Positions 1 to 7,080 of a stretch of DNA of 29,288 nt are shown one piece after another. A program made the translations under genes and the position numbers. Each line of letters opens with the position of its first letter. Positions within the stretch are counted from its first letter, which is position 1. The DNA is from Bacteroidota bacterium (GTDB lineage Bacteria > Bacteroidota > Kryptoniia > Kryptoniales > JAKASW01), in NCBI GenBank assembly GCA_021796055.1, contig JAJYOS010000002.1, forward strand, positions 1-29,288, given 5' to 3'. The notes beneath the pieces were generated by a model that saw only the letters and a list, made by a program, of their open reading frames with translations, was not told the origin of the DNA and ran no database searches.

Positions 1-230
1 GGACCGTAAGACTGTAAATGCTCCTCCCGGGCTCTAACTTACGTTGTAAAAAGGAAAATTAGCTCAAAATAAAGGACATTCTCCTTGCCTGCGATGTGGA
101 TGTGGATCCAATGATTTGCAAAGTGGGAGTTGGGCTTTTAATTTCAGGTTAGCCTAGTGCATGGCGAACTCACTTTCCCTTGCATCGAGATTGCAAGTCG
201 GCGGAAAGTGTACCCGGCTAAACAGATTTG

Positions 231-2366
231 ATGATTGGTTCTTCCCGTTGGCGGGACCGTCGTTTGGAGACAGAATTTCGGAGGAGGCGCATTATTATCC
301 GGATAAAAGCAGTTATCCTCATCTCATTGTCTCTCCTAATCTCTTCTTGCGCCACACTGTCATTTGAGAGTATAACTTCGTTGCAGAACCGTCTCGGTAT
401 TAAGAGTCTCCCTGTCGCATCGGATTACCCGGGCGCCGACGGGGTTATCATCTTGGATCGCACGAACGTTGTTACGGAAGTAGATACGAATTATAACTAT
501 CACACGACAGTTACTGTCCATCGTGTGGAGCGCGTCTTCTCAAATTTCGAGAAGGATGCGCCAGTCACGATTAGACTCCGTCCGGGACAGACTTTGCTCG
601 CAATCAGAGCCCGCACAATAGAGCCGAATGGAAAGACCTTGTACGTCCGGGCGAGAGATTTCCTCACGACTTACGGAAACAGGGGAGCGGGATCGGTCTT
701 TCCTGCCGATGCGGCTCAGTTGAAATTCGTGTTTCGTCGCGTTACGAGCGGAGCGATACTGGAATACGCGTACGCTTATAAGGAGAGCGTGCCGTTTCCG
801 GCGGGAGAATGGGTGATCCAGCGTCATCTCCCCGTGATGAGGAGCATTTACAGTCTTACGGTCCCGTCATTCATAATAGGTGGGACCGAAAAAGACGCAA
901 AGGATTGGCAATGGAATTATGTGACATACAATTATCCTGACATTGGGGAGCCTACTGTAAAGCGGCATTATAAATCGGAAGGTTCTGGAGGAAACTGGCA
1001 CAATCTGGCTTCGTGGACCTTGAGCGGCGATTTAGATTCGGAGGGGGAAGGTGAAAAATATGATCGAAACTTGGATGAGTTTACGTGGACACTAAAAGAC
1101 GTTCCGGCTTTTCACTCAGAACCTAATATGCCTCCTAAGGATTGGTATCGTGGTTATGTCCAGTTTGCGCCTTCATTCTGGCAATCATGGAATGACGTAT
1201 CAAAATGGTATTATGACGATTTTATCAAGCCTCGGCTTATCATTAGTGACGCCGTCAGAAAGAAGGCCGAAATGTTGGTCAACGGGGCTTCATCGGAAAT
1301 CGACTCCCTAGGTCGAATTCTGAAATACGTTCAGGGAATTCGCTATGTCGAAAGCAAGAGACTGTTGGGAGATCTCGCGCCAGAGTATCCACAGAAGGTT
1401 ATGGAGAGTGGCAAAGGGGATTGCAGGGGGAAGTCTCTCCTTCTGACTGCGCTTCTCAAAGCGGTCGGAATTTATGCGAAGCCTGCGGTGGTCGTAGCGC
1501 GCTCGAACAGTCATCTTGACACTCATTTTCCGTGCTGGCGTTTTCACAGGATGCTCGTGGGCGCTCTCATACCCGGAAACCGAATAGTATGGTTCGACGC
1601 GGCGGCGCGATTTTGCGGCGTGGGTGAAGTTCCGCCGGAGGACGAGGCGGCAGTAGCCCTTGTCATGAATGACGACGGAACGTCGTTCTTCATAGTAACC
1701 CCCGGATCGCATGCGTGGAATAACCCAATAGATATTACTGTCAAAGTCACGGAATACGTGACAACGCCGAGCGTCTTTCACGCGACAATTGCGTATGGCG
1801 GCGAGGCTGGAATTGTCATGCGAAATAAGCTCGCGAAGTCGGACAGTCAGACAATCGCCTCTTACTCCAAGTCGTTATTATCCGGCGCGTTCCGCTCTCC
1901 TGACCTCATCTCCTGTCGGACCACGTCACCCGATTCTCTTCACTCTCCGTTTACGCTGGCGTTTGAATTTAGCGCCACGAATGCCGTCCCTAACGATTCA
2001 ACCTTGTATTCATTGTACGTCGAACCGTTTCCTGCGTTTGAGAACCTTGGCTGGCTCACTAATGGCTTAAGGGAATATCCGGTGGAGTTTGAATATCCAT
2101 ACGTCCTTACCGAGAGAGTAGACGTGCTGTTCGAAGGTGACTCCATGCTCGTGAAACACTTGCCCGGCGAAGTCGATATCACAAATCCCGATTTTGAGTA
2201 TTCGTCGTCTTATGCGAGCGAGACACCGGGGATGATTAAGTTCAGTGAGGTGCTTGCATCAAAGAGCAGGCTGCTCGAACCGAATCGGTATGATCAAGCC
2301 GTCTCCTTCTTAGATACTGTCAGCACGGCAAAAGGTGAACCTGTACTTTTTGAAAGAAAGAGATGA
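231..2366 (+). CDS. DUF3857/transglutaminase-like lipoprotein
   Basis: This is a predicted lipoprotein with a DUF3857 domain followed by a transglutaminase-like (papain-fold) domain, an architecture common in FCB bacteria and of largely unknown function. Numbering from the ATG at 231, a hydrophobic stretch ends in the lipobox LISSC with Cys40. DUF3857 covers about residues 60-230. The transglutaminase core is at about 340-480, with a plausible Cys-His-Asp triad: C398 in GKGDCRGKS, H439 in RFHRMLV and D456 in IVWFDAA. The C-terminal ~200 residues are beta-rich. The start is uncertain. ATG 231 (and TTG 228) has no Shine-Dalgarno sequence and adds a long Arg-rich N-terminus. A perfect GGAGGAGG at 280-287 lies just before in-frame ATT codons at 291/294, which would give a normal-length lipoprotein signal. 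The last gene on this side, it converges on the cytochrome-like lipoprotein. Family assignment is firm; substrate is unknown. Confidence 0.85.
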   Translation: MIGSSRWRDRRLETEFRRRRIIIRIKAVILISLSLLISSCATLSFESITSLQNRLGIKSLPVASDYPGADGVIILDRTNVVTEVDTNYNYHTTVTVHRVERVFSNFEKDAPVTIRLRPGQTLLAIRARTIEPNGKTLYVRARDFLTTYGNRGAGSVFPADAAQLKFVFRRVTSGAILEYAYAYKESVPFPAGEWVIQRHLPVMRSIYSLTVPSFIIGGTEKDAKDWQWNYVTYNYPDIGEPTVKRHYKSEGSGGNWHNLASWTLSGDLDSEGEGEKYDRNLDEFTWTLKDVPAFHSEPNMPPKDWYRGYVQFAPSFWQSWNDVSKWYYDDFIKPRLIISDAVRKKAEMLVNGASSEIDSLGRILKYVQGIRYVESKRLLGDLAPEYPQKVMESGKGDCRGKSLLLTALLKAVGIYAKPAVVVARSNSHLDTHFPCWRFHRMLVGALIPGNRIVWFDAAARFCGVGEVPPEDEAAVALVMNDDGTSFFIVTPGSHAWNNPIDITVKVTEYVTTPSVFHATIAYGGEAGIVMRNKLAKSDSQTIASYSKSLLSGAFRSPDLISCRTTSPDSLHSPFTLAFEFSATNAVPNDSTLYSLYVEPFPAFENLGWLTNGLREYPVEFEYPYVLTERVDVLFEGDSMLVKHLPGEVDITNPDFEYSSSYASETPGMIKFSEVLASKSRLLEPNRYDQAVSFLDTVSTAKGEPVLFERKR
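280..287 (+). promoter_or_regulatory. Strong Shine-Dalgarno pointing to a possible ATT start
   Basis: GGAGGAGG lies 3 nt before ATT 291 and 6 nt before ATT 294, both in frame with the DUF3857 lipoprotein. Starting there gives a signal peptide of about 20 residues ending at the lipobox Cys. No ATG, GTG or TTG exists at a useful distance: the next in-frame TTG, at 327, would leave only about seven residues before the Cys. The purine run also encodes Arg codons if translation starts upstream, so coincidence is possible. Confidence 0.4.
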
Positions 2367-2391
2367 AACGTGGCGAGAGGCGTGTAACGCG

Positions 2392-2835
2392 CTAGTTCGC
2401 CGGGGCTCCTTCCATTACCCATGTCTTGATCCCTTGGATCTGATTACTGTTTAGCGCGGAGAGCGGAGGTGGAGGCATTATGGGCCCTATACCCTGGATG
2501 CGCTGAACGAGAATGCTGTGTACTGTGTCTTTAGGCGTGAGAACTCCGGCAACAGTGAAGAGGCCGGCGTAATTGGTAAGGCTGAGCCCTCCGGCCTGTG
2601 TACCATCATCGTGACAGCCGGAATAGTCGCACGATTCCTCGAAAAGAGGAAGGACCTGTCTGTAGTAACTAACGTTGGAGTCGGGGAAGACTATTGTCGA
2701 TTGGCCGGATGTCGGTCCAAGCACATTCTTGCAGGAAGAAACCTCCAATGACACGGCGATGATCGCGAGAAGTATTATTAGGCTCAAATATTTCACGGAG
2801 CAATTTAACAATCGGTCGATCTTAATCAATGGCAT
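2392..2835 (-). CDS. Cytochrome c-like lipoprotein with CX4CH haem motif
   Basis: This is a small exported lipoprotein related to the planctomycete-type cytochrome c (PSCyt1-like) domains. A hydrophobic signal ends in the lipobox VSSC. The mature part carries CDYSGCH, a CX4CH haem-attachment motif rather than the usual CX2CH. Near the C-terminus are IMPPPPLS, a likely Met haem ligand, and the family-typical ending WVMEGAP. A similar protein is encoded divergently at 3196, so the two are probably paralogues. Start choice is open: ATG at 2835 is used here, while a GTG at 2796 would give a textbook lipoprotein signal and an ATG at 2922 a longer N-terminus. None has a clear ribosome-binding site. 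A role in periplasmic electron transfer is inferred from the family; haem binding is not proven. Confidence 0.75.
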   Translation of the reverse strand: MPLIKIDRLLNCSVKYLSLIILLAIIAVSLEVSSCKNVLGPTSGQSTIVFPDSNVSYYRQVLPLFEESCDYSGCHDDGTQAGGLSLTNYAGLFTVAGVLTPKDTVHSILVQRIQGIGPIMPPPPLSALNSNQIQGIKTWVMEGAPAN

Positions 2836-3195
2836 CAAATTGTGTCTTGCCGGTGATGCTTTAATAGAATTTAAAGATTGTTTAGATTGTTTGCATGAAA
2901 GCCGTAGTGTTTTTCTTCGCATTTAGTTTCTACATGGCGATCTCAAACATAGATCCAAGGCCGGTCGATCCTCCGGCCATAGTGTATGTAATGCCGAGAA
3001 AACGTCTGAATCTCCCTCGACGTCGCTGCTCTAACCTTTCGCGCATCCGCATCGCTGACTGATTCTGCGCCGCTCAGGTGCCAGTGCCGGAACAGTGATT
3101 ATTCCATGTGTGGGGCACTGAGTCGGCAACAATTTCATCCATGATCCTGAAACTCTTAAGATGCCAGGTATTGTTGTGGCTTAAAAAGGATATCT
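2836..3195. other. Intergenic region between divergent cytochrome-like lipoproteins
   Basis: About 360 bases with no convincing gene. It contains a GC-rich hairpin, GGCCGG (2959-2964) pairing with CCGGCC (2973-2978) over an 8-nt loop and not followed by a T tract. It presumably holds the promoters of both flanking genes, but I cannot place them with confidence. Confidence 0.5.
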
Positions 3196-3603
3196 ATGAA
3201 GATAGTGGTCGTAATTCTTATGGCGATCGGTTTAGCTGCTTGCTCGAAGACGGCGGCACTTAGTCCGACTGGGCCGTCGCCCTCCGATACAACCATCAGC
3301 TTTTCAAGCCAGGTCCAGCCGATATTCACCAACAGTTGCGCGATACCGGGGTGCCACGTCACGGGCGGCATCGCACCGATGAGTCTCCAGGCAGGATTCG
3401 CTTACAAGGATATAGTTAATGCTCCGAGTATTGAACAGCCGCCTTACGTTATAGTAAAACCGTACGACGCGGACAGCAGCTACCTCTATCTCAAGATAAC
3501 GGGACAGGCCGGCACTCGAATGCCGCTCAACCACACTCCGCTCGATTCAGCGCAGATCGCCACCATAAGGAGCTGGATCAATCAGGGCGCGAAGAACAAC
3601 TGA
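3196..3603 (+). CDS. Cytochrome c-like lipoprotein with CX4CH haem motif
   Basis: This 135-residue predicted lipoprotein has a signal peptide ending in LAAC (Cys16), a Ser/Pro-rich linker, then a small cytochrome c-like domain. The haem motif is CAIPGCH (C48, C53, H54), again CX4CH. The C-terminal RMPLNHTPLD (Met109 as likely axial ligand) and SWINQGA match the ending of the divergent paralogue at 2392-2835. An AAGGA at 3185-3189 precedes the ATG at a reasonable distance. It is probably anchored in a membrane facing the periplasm and may pass electrons to or from a partner not encoded here. The domain family is recognised with good confidence; the redox role is inference. Confidence 0.78.
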   Translation: MKIVVVILMAIGLAACSKTAALSPTGPSPSDTTISFSSQVQPIFTNSCAIPGCHVTGGIAPMSLQAGFAYKDIVNAPSIEQPPYVIVKPYDADSSYLYLKITGQAGTRMPLNHTPLDSAQIATIRSWINQGAKNN

Positions 3604-3664
3604 CCATATGTCAGTCCGCGTTGTACCTTGTTCGTCAGTCTTTTGATTATTAGTTTGTCACGTC

Positions 3665-3721
3665 CTGGCGATGGAGTTCGCCAGTTTAAACAAGTTTCTT
3701 GATTTCAAGAATGATGACTCC
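3665..3721 (+). promoter_or_regulatory. Fluoride riboswitch (crcB motif) aptamer
   Basis: The sequence fits the crcB RNA. Stem CTGGCG/CGCCAG (3665-3670 with 3679-3684) closes a loop containing GATGGAGTT. A second stem, TTCTTG/CAAGAA (3696-3701 with 3706-3711), is followed by TGATGACTCC. Loop bases GGAGT (3673-3677) can pair with ACTCC (3717-3721), forming the pseudoknot known for this riboswitch class. The ACTCC strand is also the first strand of the terminator at 3717-3758, so pseudoknot and terminator exclude each other. Fluoride binding should therefore turn the downstream crcB/DUF190 genes on. The aptamer sits just upstream of a fluoride channel gene, as expected. Confidence 0.93.
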
Positions 3722-3758
3722 TGCCGTGAAAGATGTCTTATGGCAGGAGTTTTTTTTT
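3717..3758 (+). terminator. Intrinsic terminator, expression platform of the fluoride switch
   Basis: Perfect 9-bp stem ACTCCTGCC (3717-3725) with GGCAGGAGT (3742-3750), followed at once by a run of T. The 5' strand overlaps the riboswitch pseudoknot strand, so this terminator should form only when the aptamer is unliganded. Confidence 0.92.
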
Positions 3759-3798
3759 GTGTCATTATATAGGGTCAACAAAGTGAACAGGAGTTGTA

Positions 3799-4176
3799 GT
3801 GATAAAGACTTTAGTGATTTTTATCGGGGGCGGCATCGGCTCGGTATTCCGATACCTTGTATCCGGCTGGATGTACGCGCTTCTCGGCCCCGATTTTCCT
3901 TTCGGGACATTCGCGGTCAATATAATCGGAAGTCTGATAATAGGTTTTTTCCTTACAATTGCTGAGGACCGGTTTCTCGTGAGCCCTGAACTCAGGGCGT
4001 TCGTCGCGATCGGGATACTCGGAGGTTTCACCACTTTTTCAACATTCACTTACGAGACGCTCGGTCTGTTCAGGGATGGTTCATTTTTTATCGGTGCGAC
4101 TAATATCGTGCTGTCAATTGTGGTAGCGCTGCTGGCCGCTTGGCTTGGAACACTTTTGGGAAAACTTGTCATATAG
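3799..4176 (+). CDS. crcB: Fluoride channel CrcB/FluC
   Basis: This 125-residue, four-helix membrane protein of the Fluc family exports fluoride as a dual-topology dimer in characterised members. Family motifs are clear: GGGIGSVFRYL near the N-terminus, GTFAVNIIGSLIIG in helix 2 with the conserved Asn, and GILGGFTTFSTFTYE with the conserved Gly-Gly-Phe-Thr-Thr-Phe-Ser-Thr-Phe stretch of helix 3. Translation starts at GTG 3799, preceded by CAGGAG at 3788-3793. The upstream fluoride riboswitch makes regulation explicit: transcription continues into this gene when fluoride is present. The stop codon overlaps the ribosome-binding site of the DUF190 gene nine bases downstream, so the two form an operon. 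Confidence 0.95.
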   Translation: MIKTLVIFIGGGIGSVFRYLVSGWMYALLGPDFPFGTFAVNIIGSLIIGFFLTIAEDRFLVSPELRAFVAIGILGGFTTFSTFTYETLGLFRDGSFFIGATNIVLSIVVALLAAWLGTLLGKLVI

Positions 4177-4185
4177 GAGGCGAAT

Positions 4186-4539
4186 ATGAAATTAGAAGGA
4201 ACAGGAAAGCTTTTGAGAATTTTCATCGGTGAGGACGATCACCTGAACAAGAGGCCCCTATACAATGTCTTCGTGGAGAAAGCTCGTGAAATTGGAATGG
4301 CGGGTGCCACGGTCTTGAGAGGCGTGGAAAGCTTTGGGGCGGGGAGCATGATCCACACGGCAAAGCTTCTTGAACTAAGCGAAGACCTGCCGATGGTAAT
4401 TGAGTTTGTGGATACTGAAGAAAAGATCGACGCCTTTCTGCCGATCGTTGAAGACCTTTTCGAGAAGGCAGGATGCGGCGGCATGATCACCGAGGAAAAG
4501 GTAAACGTGATCCATTATACCCACGGGAAAAACCCGTGA
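4186..4539 (+). CDS. DUF190 family protein
   Basis: This 117-residue soluble protein belongs to the DUF190 family, which folds like PII/CutA-type small alpha-beta proteins. Recognisable parts are LLRIFIGEDDH at the N-terminus, the central AGATVLRGVESFGAGS and the C-terminal MITEEKVNVIHY. The ATG follows an ideal AGGAGG (4177-4182 region) directly after the crcB stop, indicating coupled expression under the fluoride riboswitch. DUF190 genes often sit beside crcB, which suggests a helper or regulatory role in fluoride export or another fluoride response. The biochemical function is not known to me. Confidence 0.9.
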   Translation: MKLEGTGKLLRIFIGEDDHLNKRPLYNVFVEKAREIGMAGATVLRGVESFGAGSMIHTAKLLELSEDLPMVIEFVDTEEKIDAFLPIVEDLFEKAGCGGMITEEKVNVIHYTHGKNP

Positions 4540-4586
4540 TAAAATGAGTGCTCTTTAGCCGGAACCTGCTTAATTCAAAGTCCTAG

Positions 4587-4607
4587 AAGCCGTCAGGGAG
4601 GCTTTTT
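4587..4607 (+). terminator. Probable weak intrinsic terminator after the fluoride operon
   Basis: AAGCC (4587-4591) can pair with GGCTT (4600-4604), followed by a short T run. The stem is only five base pairs, so strength is doubtful, but the position 48 bases after the DUF190 stop fits an operon end. Confidence 0.5.
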
Positions 4608-4749
4608 CAAAAGTTCGGCGGGGGACACAATCCACCTGCCGGTGAGTAGTCAAACGTGTGCTGTCTATTCCGCGCCTGTTAACAACTCGGTCGTGCGAGT
4701 TCGGCTTTTGATCATCTAACAAAAGACTCGATCACGAAAGGGGGCGGGT

Positions 4750-5022
4750 ATGAAGAGAGTATCCGTGGTTTTCGTTTTCCTCGTTTGCGCTGGAATGGTT
4801 CGGGAGGCTGCGGCGCAAATTGATGCGAGGCTGATGCGGTATCCCTCAGTATCAAGTACGCAGAGGACCGTAGTGACTCCCGACTTCAAAGTGGTGGAGA
4901 ACCAGGCTGAGCTGGCCTCCGGCGTAAATGGGCAACTTGAAAAGGCGATCGAGGTCGTGATGCGGACGCTTAATGTCCATCCTTTCGTCGCTCCTGAGCA
5001 GCCGCCTTACCAGAAGAGGTGA
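4750..5022 (+). pseudogene. Internally deleted tricorn-like S41 protease remnant
   Basis: This is a 90-codon open frame with a signal peptide ending about AAAQ. The next residues, IDARLMRYPSVSSTQ, match the start of the mature N-terminus of tricorn/TolB-PDZ-type S41 proteases. The following RTVVTPDFKVVE and QLEKAIEVVMRTL through PPYQKR match the extreme C-terminus of the same proteins. The beta-propellers, PDZ domain and the Ser catalytic core are all absent. Full-length relatives are roughly 1,000-1,100 residues. The frame is intact across the junction near residue 38, and a purine-rich ribosome-binding region and a downstream terminator remain. Best reading: a deletion left an in-frame fusion of the two ends. 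It could be expressed as a short secreted peptide, but protease activity is impossible. An assembly collapse is an alternative. Homology is judged from memory of the family. Confidence 0.7.
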
Positions 5023-5055
5023 GCTTGGAAGACAGCCCGGATTACGTTCGAAAGA

Positions 5056-5087
5056 AAAAAGCCGCGGAGAAATCGCCGCGGCTTTTT
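5056..5087. terminator. Bidirectional intrinsic terminator
   Basis: Stem GCCGCGG (5061-5067) with CCGCGGC (5076-5082), extended by A5 (5056-5060) pairing with T5 (5083-5087), over an 8-nt loop. The A and T tracts make it usable from both strands. It lies between the convergent protease remnant and FAD oxidoreductase genes. Confidence 0.9.
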
Positions 5088-5118
5088 CACGTTTCTGTGA
5101 GCTTGTTCTCTTAGCAAG

Positions 5119-6756
5119 TCATCCCCACTTTTTCATTATCTCCCCGAAGCATTCGATACCGCTTGAGAGCACGCTGCCGTAGCCATGGCCCGGCTTTGTC
5201 CACGCGCCTGCCAGGTAGAGGTTATCTATCGGTGTGTCATGGCCGAGCCTGCTCGGACCGGAGTTGTCAACAGTTTGATCGAGCCCGTAAATAGCTCCGT
5301 GGTAGTTGCTGGTGTACCTGACATTCGTTAGCGGGGTTCCAATCTCCTTTACTTCTATTGCCGACGAAAGTCCGGGGAGCAGTGTCTTCTCGACCTTGTC
5401 GATCAGGATGTCGGCCAGCCGCTCCTTTTCTTTGCGGTACCCATCTTTATTGCCGGCGAAGTAGTCTTGCTCAAACTTCTTCCAGTGATCGTAGCCGGTG
5501 AAAGTGATGATGTTGACGGTGTTCTTTCCGGCGGGAGAATAGCCCTTATGAATATTATCATACAGCGTGAGCGCGTAACCGCCGTTTCCAATATCTCCTC
5601 TCTTGGCGGCAAGGTACGATCCTTCCATGTCGTAGCCGGTTTCGTAGAATATCTCTGAATCCTTGATGCCGCTCTTCCCGACGATATCGTCGCTTAAGCC
5701 TAGGAATATCTGGAACGAGGAAAGGCTGACGCTATAACGGTCGAGCTGATCTAGATACGCGGATAAGAATTTGTCTTCATCGGTCAGCTTGCGAAACGTG
5801 TCGAACGGGTTCGCGTTGGACACTACCACGCGCGATTTAAAGCTTTCGCCTTCGCTTGTCTGAACACCATATGCCGCGTGGTTTTTGGTCAAGATCCTTC
5901 CCGCACGTGTGTTAAGCATAATCCTGCCGCCGTTCAGTTCGATAAATCTAGCCAACGCGTCGCTGATTTTCTGCGACCGGCCTATCGGGTAGTAACCGCC
6001 GCCTGTCAGGTACCCGATGGCGGGGATCGCGTAGTAGAAGCTGACAAGCCTGGACGGTGGAAGCCCGTAGTAAGCCCATTGCGCGGAGACTATCGTCCTG
6101 AGTTTCTCATTCTTCAATCGTGCGTCGAGCATCTCCTTCCATGTCCTGTTGTAGAGTCTTGACATCAAGGGGTAATCTGTTGCGAAGTGTTCCATGTCTA
6201 TATTTCCGTTCGCCCGCGACATTTTCTGGACTTCTTCGAATAGCCCCTGCATGTCTCCAATGAGTCCCTCTATTCCTTCCTTTTCGTCGGGGAAGAGCGA
6301 GACAAGTTTTGCAGTATACGCTTTTAGATCTCTTTGAGGCACGGTGATGTCGTAGTCCGGGTAAATTGCTCTGTAGAGGTTTGGGTGCGGAACGAACTCC
6401 ACCTCGGTGATTTCCGGAAAGCCCGGAATCAAATTATGTAAACCGTTCCTCTCCTCGATTACTGTGGAGTGAAGCGAAACGTCGAACTTAAATCCGCCGG
6501 GTCTTTGAAATGCCGTAGCATATCCCCCCGGCTTGTCGTGTTGCTCGAGGACGAGTACTTTGAATCCCTGCCTGGCGAATGCTGCAGCACAACTCAGTCC
6601 CCCGAGCCCCGAACCGATTATCACTGCGTCGTATTCGTCATCTTTCGTGAGCGCCTCGACTCTTCGGGGGAGAGAATTCCAATCGAGCGCGAGAAGTCCG
6701 GCGCTGCCCATTACGTACTTCAGAAAATCCCGTCTGTCGATCCCATTCTTGCCCAT
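5119..6756 (-). CDS. Tat-signal FAD oxidoreductase, CrtI/carotenoid isomerase/RetSat-like
   Basis: This 545-residue flavoprotein resembles the phytoene desaturase/carotenoid isomerase/retinol saturase superfamily. A Rossmann FAD-binding motif, VIIGSGLGGLSCAAAFA, lies at about residues 45-61, with Glu71 at the end of the second strand followed by KPGG. The C-terminal NLYLAGAWTKPGHGYGS closes the FAD site. The N-terminus has RRDFLK followed by a short hydrophobic stretch, which looks like a twin-arginine (Tat) signal, so the folded enzyme may be exported or membrane-attached; that is unusual for this family. The ATG at 6756 is preferred over TTG 6771 because a GGAGG sits 8 nt before it, overlapping that TTG. 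It is transcribed divergently from cfa, so a lipid or isoprenoid substrate is plausible. The exact reaction cannot be read from sequence. Confidence 0.85.
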   Translation of the reverse strand: MGKNGIDRRDFLKYVMGSAGLLALDWNSLPRRVEALTKDDEYDAVIIGSGLGGLSCAAAFARQGFKVLVLEQHDKPGGYATAFQRPGGFKFDVSLHSTVIEERNGLHNLIPGFPEITEVEFVPHPNLYRAIYPDYDITVPQRDLKAYTAKLVSLFPDEKEGIEGLIGDMQGLFEEVQKMSRANGNIDMEHFATDYPLMSRLYNRTWKEMLDARLKNEKLRTIVSAQWAYYGLPPSRLVSFYYAIPAIGYLTGGGYYPIGRSQKISDALARFIELNGGRIMLNTRAGRILTKNHAAYGVQTSEGESFKSRVVVSNANPFDTFRKLTDEDKFLSAYLDQLDRYSVSLSSFQIFLGLSDDIVGKSGIKDSEIFYETGYDMEGSYLAAKRGDIGNGGYALTLYDNIHKGYSPAGKNTVNIITFTGYDHWKKFEQDYFAGNKDGYRKEKERLADILIDKVEKTLLPGLSSAIEVKEIGTPLTNVRYTSNYHGAIYGLDQTVDNSGPSRLGHDTPIDNLYLAGAWTKPGHGYGSVLSSGIECFGEIMKKWG

Positions 6757-7080
6757 TGCTTTTTCCTCCAAGACATTTAGTTATTCATCCTGTCTTCAAG
6801 CTTCAGCTGATGCCAGGGCGATCCGCCCTTCGATGGGAGTTGGTATGCTGCACACTGTTAAGTATTTCCTTGTGCATTTTGCAAATATTCAGGAAGGTGG
6901 AGAATGAAGGGAACAGCATCCCTGGTTGCAACACGGCTAGGCGCCCTGACGGACTATTCTACGAATCGCAAGTCTCTTTTCCAAACGTGGCGGAGTTGAC
7001 TGAAATCCGACAAGTCGATAAGTTGAGATGGGGGACGGTTGAAGTAGGTATTCGGCATTTAACATTCAAATGGTGAGAAA
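6757..7080. other. Divergent intergenic region between FAD oxidoreductase and cfa
   Basis: About 320 bases with no supported gene. A 31-codon frame at 6904-6999 has a purine-rich lead but no recognisable product. The end of the region carries the cfa ribosome-binding site, GGTGAG just before ATG 7081. Promoters for both flanking genes should lie here but none stands out. Confidence 0.5.

Noticed and set aside
6904..6999. 31-codon frame in the cfa upstream region
   Set aside because: Purine-rich lead is suggestive, but the peptide is unrecognised and too short to support.
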